The notes beneath the pieces were generated by a model. It worked only from the letters and a program-made list of their open reading frames with translations. It was not told the DNA's origin and searched no databases. This document shows, piece after piece, positions 37,481-49,200 of a DNA stretch of 64,000 bases (position 1 is its first letter; each line of letters opens with the position of its first letter). The translations under genes were made by a program, and so were the position numbers. Source of the stretch: Erythrocercus mccallii (lineage: Eukaryota; Chordata; Aves; Passeriformes; Dicruridae); the NCBI GenBank assembly GCA_013397435.1, contig VZRG01000034.1, positions 298,315-362,314 of the forward strand. Reading direction: 5' to 3'.

Positions 37481-38720
37481 CAATGCACTTTGTCTTGATT
37501 GTTGTGAGGTCTATCCTCAGCTATACTGGCAGTCTTCCCACCCATGTATGATCTACATATTTAATAAATCTAAACCTCATAACTAATGAGAAGGGGACAG
37601 CCCTTGTTTTGACACAGGGCTCATCATAACTGCTTTCAGAACTTGATACAACTAGCTTTGTATCTTTCTTCATATATTTTCATTGAGGCCAATCTTTGTC
37701 TTTAAGATTATACTAGTGCTGAGAATTTGCTGAGGTCAAGCTATGTATCACCTGTTTTCTTCTACTCATGTAGTTTGCTAGCCTGTGGAAGAGAGATATT
37801 AAGTTGATTTGGTATTATTTCTGGTTGATAATATGCCAGCTGATATTCATTTTTGTGTTTCTGTTTGAGTTTTTAAAAACAATTTAAATAGCTCTTCCAG
37901 TACTTTTCCAGAGGCTGATATTAAGCTGGTTAGTCTGTTAGTCTATTTTCTGCTTCCTTCTTTTCGTATTTCCATTTCTTCAAAGTGTTTGCCTGTCTCT
38001 CCATTCTAATTTCTCAGAGATAACAGCTAATGATCAGCTTTTTAATCACCCAGCTTTTTAATTGCACTGCATTGAAGGCCAGCTGCTTAAACTGTTTTGG
38101 GAATATTTAGATATTTAACTTGTTCCTTCCTTATTGGAGAACGAGGTCTTACTTTCTGATAATTGCATTAATTATGACTGCCTTATGACGTTTTCAGGAA
38201 TAGTTTGCAAAGAAATTATATCCTCACTTTTCCTGGATCAGCCTCCAATAACACCACACTACAACAAGTAGTCAACAAGTAGTGTTTCCTCTTATGGAAG
38301 GATTTCTTGGTATAGTTCCTAGTTAAAGGTTTTCAGTTTTGTGTTGTATATTCTTCTTGCTCTCTCCCTATGCACTTATTCTGCTTTTTATTTATTTATT
38401 TTATTATTTCCTTAGTAACCAAACCTAGTTTGCACTTTCTTTTTTATGTTTTAAATTCACAAAAAAGCCCATGATTTCTTCAAGCCCATCTCTTACTGTA
38501 CCTTTAATCTTTTTTCTGTTATAGTATATTTTGCACCGATAACCTTAATACTATTTCTTTGTGGAATTGACAGTTCACTTTAAATGCTTTTTTCTCTCCT
38601 AGGATTCCTTATTTACCAGTTCTATGAATTTATAGAAGCCCACTTTCTATAAAAGCCTAGGTTTTTTTGTTATAGTCTCTCTTTTTTTTTCCTAAGGACC
38701 ATGAGCTCTATCATTTCACT
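37480..38720. other. T-rich stretch, possible very old antisense LINE
   Basis: The plus strand is strongly T-rich over 1.2 kb. A segment near 37905-37935 (CCAGAGGCTGATATTAAGCTGGTTAGTCTG) resembles, loosely, an antisense LINE coding block I know from vertebrate genomes, and the following text keeps a similar order. Divergence is high and the assignment is tentative. No reading frame is intact. An alternative is simply T-rich intergenic DNA. Confidence 0.25.
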
Positions 38721-38733
38721 CTCTCTCTCTCTC
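38719..38733. repeat. Short (CT)n repeat
   Basis: Seven CT units inside a pyrimidine-rich stretch. Confidence 0.85.
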
Positions 38734-38954
38734 CCTAAATAGATATTTTCTATTAAGGTGTTATTAACCATTTTCTACACTTTCTGTCCATTGATGTCTC
38801 CTATTCTTTTATTTAAAAGTTGTTAAAAATGCATACAAGCTAACCGAGAGTCAACCCCTTTGCTATGTTCCTTTCCACAGAGTGAATATGTATATTGGGA
38901 CTGACCAGGTTAATTTTCCCGCAGCAGCCCTCACAGTGCTGTGCTTCACCATGG

Positions 38955-40058
38955 TATTGGGCTTGTGTGGCCAGATTTAGTAGGATGGGAGTTACAGGGG
39001 TGACTTCTGTGGGAGGCTGTCAGAAGCTTCCCCCCCCGTCCAGCAGAGACAATGCCACCTGGTTCCAGGACAGACTGCCTGCTGGCTGATCAGGAATGAT
39101 AGTAATGACTCTTTGGTACCATATTTAAGAAGGGGAAAAAAAGTTATTGTGAAGATTTAATTGCAGACAGAGAAGAGCAGAGTAAGAATATGTGAAAGGA
39201 GCAACTCTGCAGACACCAAGATCAGCGGCAAAGGAGGAGGAGGCGTGCTCCAGGCACCAGAGCTGGGATTCCCCTGCAGCCCGTGTACAGACCATGGTGA
39301 GGCAGCTGTGCCCCTGCAGCCCAGGGAGATCCATAAGGATGCAGAATCCACCTGCAGCCCATGGAAAACACCTGCACTGAAGCAGGTGGATGCCTGAAAG
39401 TGAACTTTGGAGCTGTGGGATGCCTTCTCTAGAGCAGGCTCCTGGCAGGACTTGTGGGCCCATAAAAAGAGCAGCCTATGCTGGAAAAGATTTCCCGGTA
39501 GGACTTGTGACCCTGTGGGGGACCCACGGTGGAGCAGGCTGTGGCTGTGTCTGAGAGATTCTACCCCATGGGAGAGTGACCCATGCTGCAGAAGCTTGCA
39601 GAGACCTGTTGCTCATGAGATGGACTCACATTGGAGGAGTTGATGGAGAACTGTGTCCCATGGGAGGGATCTCATGCTAGAGCAGGAGAAGGACTCCTCC
39701 CCCTGAGCAGTGAGCGAAACAATGTATAATGAACCGACCATAACTACCATTCCCTGACTCCCTGTGTCACTGGGGGAGGAGGAAGAGCTCAGGAAGAAGG
39801 AAGAGGTAGGAAGAAGGTGTTTTTAACATTTATTTTACTTCATATTACCTGCTCTGGTTTTACTAGTAATATATTCAATTAATATCCCCAAGCTGAGTTT
39901 GTTCTGCCCTTGATGATATTTGAAGAGTGATCACTTCTGGTCTTTGTCTCAAGTAATGAACTTTTCGTTATATTTTCTTTCCTCTGTCCACTTGTGGAGG
40001 GGAGTGATAGAGCAGCTTTGGTGGGTGCTTGGCATCCAGACAGGGTCAACACACTACA
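38955..40058 (+). mobile_element. Solo LTR of an endogenous retrovirus, family A copy 2
   Basis: It begins TATTGGGCTTGTGTGG and ends GGGTCAACACACTACA, matching the copy at 5726-6599 in order and orientation. CATATTTAAGAAGG (39120-39133) sits where a TATA-like promoter is expected. ACTCTGCAGACACCAAG at 39205-39221 and GATTCCCCTGCAGCCC near 39268 are shared with the first copy. It carries three CCTGCAGCCC modules (39273, 39313, 39351) where the first copy has one, so it is longer (1.1 kb). ATGG occurs immediately before and after the element as a possible target duplication. No gag, pol or env adjoins it. Open frames of up to 112 codons inside it are by-products of its GC-rich modules. Confidence 0.8.
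39268..39395 (+). repeat. Tandem CCTGCAGCCC modules within the LTR
   Basis: Three copies of a module of 38-40 bp begin at 39273, 39313 and 39351, each starting CCTGCAGCCC and followed by a variable purine-rich part. Modules of this kind expand and contract by unequal exchange or slippage, which explains the length difference from the copy at 5.7 kb. Confidence 0.7.
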
Positions 40059-41106
40059 ATGGGATATACAAATTCACATTTATTTGTAAACCTGGTGGTT
40101 TGAATGACTTCCCTTTTTGCTCACAAAATCCCTCATTACCTTCTTCTGGCTCTCGTGGTATATAGCAGATGATTCCATTATAGCAACACCATTCTTTCAC
40201 CTTTGTCATTGCCCGTGATTGTTTCTGCACTTAAGAGAAAAAATGTTCTTAATATATAATATATATTGCCATGTCCTTACCCCTTCCTTTTTTTCATCTT
40301 TGTCTTTGCAGGACAAGTTCCTCCCTTATAAAATACTATTTCAGTTGTCTTCTTATATCAGGTCTCAGCTCTCTCGGCCAAAATCCTCAGGTTCCATTTT
40401 GTTCTGCTTTACCTGTCTGCCCATGGCATGTTTGAACAACCAGTTTATGACAGCAGCCGGTTTAAGGGGCAGGAGAAGCAGCACAAAAAACAAGACTTCT
40501 GCACTGTGAGTACCTCATATTTAATTTCTTCCTTCATGCTAATAATTGGCTTAGGCACTAGGCACAAATTGTAGCTGATGTAACCTAATTTCTCTTTAAA
40601 CAGAAGTCTCATACTTTATATGTCTCTTTTAGAAGCTGTCTGCTGCACATTTTCAAACTTTCACCTGCTCACAGTGAGTTAATCTGCTCCTCAGAAATCC
40701 TTATATTGCCTAGTCTTGTGCTCACATAATTCACTGATATGGCTTAAGCTGCTGACTTTTCCACTGAGCTTGCATGGTTGAACATGTACTTTATTTATTG
40801 CTAATGTTGTGGTCTTTTTGGAGAAGAATATTGACCACAGCCTTAAACAAAGGGTCATATGTAAAATAGTCCTATATCTTAGATTTTGGTCCTTATATCA
40901 TATATGTCTGTGTCAATGGCTCCAAGCTAGCTCTGCACCTTGTGACATGAATCCCTTGCTTATTCTTGCCTAGTAGTACATATATTTCTTGTAAATATAT
41001 TTTTCTCTCCTTTAGTCATATCTTATCCTCTCTGGTAGTGATGGTGCTGTGTTCTTCCAGTCAGTTGTCTTCCTCTGACCCTCAGTTGTAGGAAACTATA
41101 CATATA

Positions 41107-41216
41107 CACCCCCCCATCCTCCTGCAATCCCCCAAAAACAACCAGTCTAAAAATAAAACCCAAAACGCCAATCAAAAAAAACCACAAAAACAAAAAACCC
41201 AACAAAAAACATGAAA
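41107..41216. repeat. A/C-rich low-complexity tract
   Basis: The plus strand is nearly all A and C for about 110 bases, with C runs then CAAAAA-type units. Its complement is G/T-rich like the tract at 4513-4655. Confidence 0.75.
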
Positions 41217-44200
41217 CAAGTCTAAGGTTTGGTAGACTCATCATGTTTTATGATATTCCTGGTCAGAACAATTCTCCTCTCTGAGTGACTTGGCCATCGT
41301 GAAATAGAAGTTGTTTATTAAGTAAAATAAATATATAAGAAAATCAGGGACTGTTCTCCCCTCGGCAAATTTGTATAAGCAAATTTGCATATGAGTGATA
41401 TAATCTTCATGTGATGTGATCTTACCAGTTTCCACTGGCATCAAGAGGTCCTGTCAATAATAAATCTTACAACATTACTACACTTTTATATCCTAATTTA
41501 AAACTAAACTAAGGTATTGAAATATATTAGGCTGCATTGCAAGTGAGTGGTTTTTAGCAGTATAGCTGTAAAAGGTTCCAACCTCTATGGGGTTTTTTTT
41601 TCCACTGAGCATGAGCATGAGCTGCTCAGTAATATTCTCTTCAGTTTTTCCAGTGGTTTAGAATGGACATACTTTTCTCAGCTCACACAGACACTTCAGC
41701 GTGAGTGATGCAGAACTCCACTCTATACCAGAAACTGATTTATTAGAGGGTTTAGCCTGGGCAGAAAAGACCTTTGCTACTTCCACTCTGGGAAAAATGA
41801 AAGAGACCTAAAAAGTCTTATGCCTTGCTTTTTTTGCTCAAATTATCCATTGGTAGGCTGTACTGAAACTTGAGATATTTCATATACATACAGATAGTGT
41901 ACTCATAGAGAAATGGTAACCTCACAATTTAGAGCAATTTAGAGGACAGATCAAGTGCATATAAATCTGAGTTTGCATGCTGAAGTTTTATATTGTAATG
42001 TAGGTGTAGCTAAGGAGTGAGGGACACAAGGAAAGGTTTATCGTGGGAATAACTTTGAGCACGTTAAATGTGTTACCATTACTGTGTCTGGGCGAAGGAG
42101 TTTTGAGTGATTTGTTTATTGGAGTTGTGCCAGCCTCACTTTTTATCTTCACAAAATCTACAATAGGGCTTTATACTCGAGGGCATAGGGAGTGTAAAGT
42201 AGGGGACAAAAACAACTGTTTGATAATCCATGAATATAAGGCTAGTGGTTAAAGGTGGAGATGATGGCACTAGGAGATACCCATATGTTACACAAAAACT
42301 AGGAGATACCAACCACTTGCTTGCTTGTACCTGGCTTTAATGAGAGACAGTCACGGATTCCTCAAACCTTTTATGATTATAGATTTGATGAACACAGTTC
42401 TGCTTTTTTTGTTGTTTTTAAAATTGTTTGATCTCTTTATGACAAATATATTTAATAAAAAAGATTCTACTTAACTCCAAAGAGAACTGTTACTATTCCA
42501 TTTACTCAAGAGAAAAAATTGCCACAAACTTTATATAATAAGAGTACAATGAGAGACCTACTGATATTGCACATCAGATGGTCTAAGCATGTTTTTTATA
42601 ATCAAAATTTTGAATGCTCGCAGACACATCTACCACTCAATGTATATGTTAAAAGATTCTAGTTAAAAATCCCCCAGAGGTCAATCAATATCTAATTAAT
42701 AATATCATATGGACATGTATGATAGAGACAGGTGAAAATGTCATTAGATTTTGATAATAGGACTGCCCCCTTCCTTCTGTCTCTAAGCTTGAGCTTCTGC
42801 CATAATATTTAATTTAAATTTCTTACAAAATTTTTATTCAATTGCTATTTTGAAATAATTTTTTAAGTCTTCTGAGAACAAATTGTGTATAAAAGATACT
42901 ATATAAATATACAGATGAGACTGTATTGCTTTTTATTCTTTTTCTCCATTAGGACAAAAAGCTCTAACCAAATTCACTACTTCTGGCTCAAAATTAGACA
43001 TATGTCTGCTACTTTAAGTCATGGAAGTATTTACGGCTGATTTACATTGAGATCATATGCAAGTGATAAATGCTAATGATTTATATGAACTCATTCCTTC
43101 TATAGTTTAAACAAATAAAAAGAAATTGGGGATGTATTTGGTTTTTCACTTCCTAATGAGATCCAGTAACATCTACTGCCATCTGAAACTTAAGAGGGAC
43201 CCAGAAAGTAAGGTATCTGTTCTATATTGTAAAATACTGTTTCATAAGTGACGGTAGATGATTACATGTAAATGTTAAAACACTCGAATATTGATTAACC
43301 AGCACTAGCCCTTCAAGAACAAAATAAACTATTTCACTGTAGAATGCAGAAAGTGGAACAAGAGGCAGTGATATCTAGTTCCTGTTTCTCAAACATGATT
43401 TTGCAAACAAGAATTTAGAAAAGAAAAATCCTCTTGATTTCAGATTTTTTTTTTTGCAAATCTAGTATAGGAAATCTCACAGAACTCACCAGAGGTTCCA
43501 CATTTTTTCTACTCCATGTCCGCTTGTTAGCTTTACTGAACATTCCATGCTAAGTGCCATAAACTCATTTTTCTGAATATATATGAATTTGTCTATTCCA
43601 TGAAACAGCTTTGCCAGCTGAAAGCCACTTCGATTCTAAGAGGATGTCTTCCTCCAGAATGAGGGCAGGGAACAGAGGAATGTGTCTGGGAACCTTGTCC
43701 ATTGTCCCTTTATTTAAAAAAACTTCAAGACAAAATTAATTAGAAACATCCTCTAGATGAAGATTCCTAAGCTTGTAATGATGCAGAAGCCTGCTCTGCA
43801 GAGCAGCATGGAAGAACTGCCATTCAAGAGTCTTTATGGGAATTTGTAAGATCAGCAGCAGGGACTGTTAGAAGATATGTTGATATCAAAAAAAAAAAAT
43901 GTATATTGGAATGGTTTTAAGCACAAAATTATGACTCTACCTACAAGTCTTCACAGGACATGCAAGCAATGTTTCTATTTTTTTTTTTTAATTTTTTTTT
44001 TTTTGTACCAGTAGCTGTGATTTTCCATCTTCCCCCTGAGTTTTGAAATCTGCTTTGTCTCTTGTAAAGGGCTGTGTTACATTCTGCAGCAATAAAACTG
44101 CGTAAATCAACATATGGAAATAGTTTAGTTAACATGTTTTCAACAACAAAAAAGCACCATCTGTGTTACTAAGAGCTACTTACATGCTAAAACAATTGCT

Positions 44201-44458
44201 TCACTTGCTAATTTCTATTCTGTTACAAACTAGCTATCTATCTAGCCTATCTAGCCAATCAGACTGGATTTAGATACTGTTGGTATACAACAATATCAAA
44301 CCATTCATGAAGATGAAAGCATTTATATCTGTGGTACTGCTGCATCCAAAACTGCTCACTGCAGGCCCATACTAAATATGCTATTGCCCTTTCCTTGGAA
44401 TTGTGTCAGCTGTTTAAAAACCTAAACCTGTAAGTGTTTAACCTCTACTATTTTATTT

Positions 44459-44474
44459 ATATATATATATATAT
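44459..44474. repeat. (AT)8 microsatellite
   Basis: Eight uninterrupted AT units. Confidence 0.9.
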
Positions 44475-44565
44475 TCTTGAAACAAGGGGACAGATGTTTA
44501 ATATATGTTCTTTATAAATTCAAAAAGTAATTTAGAAATTAATGTTACTAATTACTAGTTACTAA

Positions 44566-44586
44566 TTTTATTTATTTATTTATTTA
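44566..44586. repeat. (TTTA)n microsatellite
   Basis: About five TTTA units in an AT-rich background. Confidence 0.85.
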
Positions 44587-45663
44587 CTATTTTGCAAAAG
44601 TTTTATTTTTATTAAAATTAATGGTAAAATATCTCTTCTTATCTCTGTGGGGATGGTCATTAAACTGTCTCACAGTTTTAAAGCATAATGTTCAATGGTC
44701 AAATGAGGTATATGGAGCCATGAAATTGTGTTTATATATATATATCTCAAAGGTTACATCTACTTTTCTGTTTATTTTGGATGCTTTAGTTCTAACTAGC
44801 TGCTTGCAACCGAATCAAAGTTAAAGTTATCATTTAAAGTTGTTTGTTTCTGGGGTATTTTTTTGAGTTGGGATCTGTGAATTTTATGACATCACATGAC
44901 TTCAAATGTTGAAACTTTGAAGCATAGGTGTTTGTTTTAATTATTATTTTTTGAAAGTAAATGGTTAAGATTTGACAAAACCTTTAGAGTTGAGAACACC
45001 ATTCATTAAAAAGGGGCTCTGCAAATTATTCTTTTCTAATGAATGTTGTCCATTTTACCTTTGCAAGAAAATCTCTGTTCTTCTAAGAGATAGGTCTCTC
45101 TTCTTTCCAGGAGATATGTGAGACTTTCTGAAGGTATAAAGCTTAAATAGTCTTCTCAGGGTGTCTCTCTTCCTGTACTGAGGCTTAACTGTGGCTTTAT
45201 TGTAAGCAAGTCTACTACCAATGAACTCTAAACTCTCTTTTCATTCACCCTGCTTAGCAAACCTATCTGGCCAGTTCTCAAATTCAGCATGTCTCAGGTT
45301 CTCAGGTAGAAGCAATCTTCGTTCCTCTGAGAATGTCTTACCTGAACCAAAGTGCAGCAGCCCAGATCCCATAGTCAGTCAGCTTTTCTTAATGCTGCTC
45401 AACACATCCTTCTTTTACAAAACATATAAAACTACTGATATATAGCAAACTGTGCAGTATAACAATAATTTTATTGTCCAGAATGGCCACCCATTTTTGG
45501 TTACTGTCATCCTGGTTTGTAGCTGTAGCATGCAAAAATAATGGGAAATTATATTCTCTTGTTGCCTTTAGAGAACTACTTGACTACAGGCACAAGTGTT
45601 GTATATCTTGTACACAGAGAAAAACAAAAAAGTTGTATTTATATTTTATCTAGTCTTTGCTAC

Positions 45664-45865
45664 CTTCCTGTGAATCCTTATTGCTCCTAAAGTACAGCAG
45701 AACTGTTCCCACGAACCTTGGCTCTACTCTGATGTTCCTCCTTCCATTGAAACCCACATCCAGACGGCCATTCCAAATTACCCGTGAGCGACATTCTCTG
45801 AGCAGATGGGAAGCCCTGCATTCATCTGTTACTGCTCCTGTCCGACACTTGGACTGTAACCACCA
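45664..45865 (-). other. Candidate exon or CpG-retaining segment, unrecognised
   Basis: On the minus strand a 202-base segment is open in one frame (67 codons). It is preceded by a splice-acceptor-like TCTGTTCTGCAG and followed by a donor-like GGAAG/GTAGCA. The predicted peptide is rich in Arg and has three Cys in a pattern KC, EC, EC, ending with a hydrophobic stretch (VGTVLLYF). CpG dinucleotides are more frequent here than in the surroundings. I do not recognise the protein. Length alone is not significant, and no neighbouring exon could be identified, so it may equally be a chance frame or a piece of an unrecognised repeat. Confidence 0.15.
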
Positions 45866-45956
45866 CTGCAGAACAGAGTTTGTGTGAGGTGGGTTCCTCA
45901 AAGGTCCTGAGGTACACCTCAGTACACCTTGGCTGGACTAGGCAGTCTCCAGCAGT

Positions 45957-46298
45957 TCAATTAGTTGTCTGTTTCTGAATAAGGATGGCAACAAAGCATT
46001 CACAGAGCAAAATTACTGAGCAGATTTTAGACTGGGTCAATATCCATACCATCTTTATGTATCCTCTCACTCTCAGATTCCCTGGGGTTTGACTTGAAAG
46101 GGTAAAAACATTTGTTTCAGCATGGTTCAGTGCTAAAATATGGGTCATGAGATAGTAAGCCAGGTCTTGTTTCCATTCTAACACTTGTTCATTCTTAAGT
46201 GGTGAGCTTAGCAATATTGAGCAATCACGGCTGTCTGCAGCATGACTCTGAAGAAACAGTGTGCGTGGTTGTCTCTGCTCCAGTCTTGTCACCTCCAA
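45957..46298 (-). other. Open frame of 113 codons, unlikely gene
   Basis: This lies just upstream, in minus-strand order, of the candidate exon at 45664-45865. It starts with ATG and has mixed composition, but no recognisable domain, signal peptide or start context. A frame of this length is expected by chance about once or twice in a window of this size and composition. It is listed only because of its neighbour. Confidence 0.1.
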
Positions 46299-46299
46299 A

Positions 46300-49200
46300 A
46301 TTCAAGAGGGCATGCCTGTCTCTGTACTCACATCACTAAGCTTGATCAATTCAATGCATAGGAATGCACACATCCTTCTCACTTACTTGCTTTTGCTCCC
46401 ATAGCCAGGCTGTCAACAGAGCCATTGAATGCATGATTCCTGTGCAACCTGCAAGTTAATGCCTGTGGAAGAAGAAATCTGATAAAAGCTCCAAAATGTG
46501 GTCTATTAACTACAGAGAATTCATTGCCTTAGGATAACCATCTTTTGACCTCAGTTTCCCAGCTCAGTTAGTGTGAAGTCAATTCAGAATTTAAAACAAT
46601 AATATTGTAAATGTAAAAATCTAATACTTTATTTTCTAACCATAAACACATAGTAGAAACATACATTAACATATTTTCAGATAGAAAGAAAATAATTTTA
46701 ATTAGAAGTTTAGCCTTAACAGAATATGTAACAGGTCTCTGCAATCTCAGCAAGTCTATTTATATAAGGAACATATGTATGTATGTATGTGTAGTTATTA
46801 TATATATTCCACTGCTGAGTTTGTGACAGCAGTGAATATAATAAATATCACGAGTTTTAAGGTATTGAGAGAATATGTCTGTCATTAAGTTGCTGAAGCA
46901 TACACACATACATCCTTAAATCTTTCATGACACAATATTCCTCAAGAATTCTATATTTAACTTTTTGACGAGCTTCAACCCTTCTGTAATATTTATGATT
47001 TCTTGAAATGTAATACTTTTCTGTGAGAAAGTGATTGAATCAGATGAAGATTTTTTTTTCTGAAATCAAGACATGAAGTCAGATGTTTGGATGATAATAA
47101 GTAATATTGACTGTAAATTCCTTATATCTTTCACCTGTGACATTGCGTATCCTTAATTTAGTAGTTACATTTATTAATACTTTTTTTAGTGTTTCCCTTT
47201 TCTGAAAATATAATGATATACATTTCATTGCATTCAATATTATATAGTTTGAAAGTTTTGGGTTTTTTTTTAAATTTATAACAAACTAGCTGCTTAATGA
47301 AGTACTAAACTCTGGAAATGTTTCTCTAGCTTCTCCAATTTTGTCATGCATAAGGAATCCAAAGCTGCAGATGAGAAGTGCTTATCTTGTATCCTAAAAA
47401 AGTAGTTCCAATAGCTGGAAAATATTTTAGGATCCTTTCATCTGTAAAGAACAGAAACATTCTTCTATATGTCCATAAAAGCATGACAAAATGCAATATA
47501 ATTCTCCAACTTTTTGGCATTTGAAGCAAAGAGAAGGAAACTATTTTCCTCTGTCTTCAGACCAATTGATGATACAGCTATAGCATATTCTCCTATACTA
47601 GGCATCCTAAGGTACTTTTCATACATTGCATTGTTCTTGTAAAGATAACTGACAATAGATTACTCCCCACTCAGTAGTCCTGTAAGGAATAGCTAACAAA
47701 ATATGCTTTTAAACTACTATTTGAGGTCTCAGCAACCACAGAAAAATTCTGTCATTTCTGTCTAGGGGATATATGATGTCTGATAATGGTTGATGGAGGA
47801 TACTTGGATACAGTTTAATTCCTGGGAGGCAAGGTGCTCTAGGGTCTGTGTGCTCCCAAAGGTCATGAAGGTTATGAAGTGGAAGCATAAAGAATAATAA
47901 AGCAATTTGTGCTCTTAGTTGGAAACTCTTCACTAACAAAGAAATCTGTGCTATTATTTGGAAAGTTGATATTTTGAGATAGATTGCCATGATTCTGCAA
48001 AATGTTAAAGTATGAACCATTAAAGTTATGCATGTTCCTCCTTTTGAAGCAACTCCAGGCACTCCTGCCCTGTTCCTGTGGTGAATATGGCATTCCAAAA
48101 CTATTTATTGAATATAAATATAGATTTTGGAAGGATTCTGAGTTGGGGCAATGTTTTTCATCTATTTAGATATATGATAAAAGTATCATCAAGAATGATG
48201 ATATGACTATATGAAGCTTTTAAAACAACAAATTCTACAAGAATACTTCATGATAGTGAGGAAATCATCAGCTCAATTAAATAATAGAGGTTAAGAAGAA
48301 GTAATTTGCACATTACTCTAACATTTTTATTCTAAGAAGCCTGTAATGAGGTACCTTCACTCTTCTCCCTTTATCTTTTCTTCACATGGCTTCACCTGCC
48401 TTTGGGATTGTCATCAGCAGGCTGACATGAATACAACTGCTAACAGTATAATCACTGATGGAGTCTGTTGAATTGGGATTGTAACAATATAGTCCACAGG
48501 TGCTCAGTTTATGTTCATGCAAATCTACCATTTACACAGTTAAGGAAAGGGGAAAGAATTCCATTTCCCAAATGGTAATTCTTTTGGGAAGGCAACATTA
48601 CAATTTCCGAATTGTAGATCTAGATATACAAAGCAATACAAGCAAAATTGTACTTTGAATATAGAAGTTCTGAGTTGGAATGGAAATGATGATGAAAAAA
48701 GGGGTAGTGGGTAGTGGAATGGCTCAGGAACATCACCTAGGTGTATACACAATCACCATATATTTAGAAGACAGGTGAATGCTTGCTTTCTTCATCCTGT
48801 TTACCACCTTGATGGTAACCAGAATGAGGCTACAAATCCTCCACTGCCAGGAGCTTCTGGCCTTACTGTGGATGGCTACACAACACTGTAAGTATATATC
48901 CCTCAAGAAAATGTCCCTGAGGTTACTGCTTTTCTGACTATATTGTTATTTACAGTTTTCTCTGCTCTGAATGGTGACTCATGGCTAATGCTTCTCAAAT
49001 GTCAGTAAAATATCATTAACATTCAGTTAAATGAATTTCAGGTAAGCTCATGGCAGACTATTTTGCTAAAGTGGACACTGTAGTCCTGAGACATTCTTCA
49101 CATGGACTGGAGAAAGAATAAAGTTTATCAATCATACCATTTAGATTTGTTACTCTTTTAAATTATCAGACATTCTGGGATTGGAATGCACAATCAGTTT

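Larger units (their letters stand above)
40060..45640. other. Gene-free AT-rich DNA with low-complexity tracts
   Basis: No gene or mobile element recognised. The stretch holds an A/C-rich tract at 41107-41216, a 13-bp direct repeat (ACTAGGAGATACC at 42269-42281 and 42298-42310), a T run near 43975-44003 and AT and ATTT microsatellites near 44.5 kb. The plus-strand frames of up to 96 codons are random-looking. Confidence 0.6.

Noticed and set aside
39125..39463. 112-codon minus-strand frame and several shorter overlapping frames
   Set aside because: All are inside the second family A LTR and reflect its GC-rich tandem modules.
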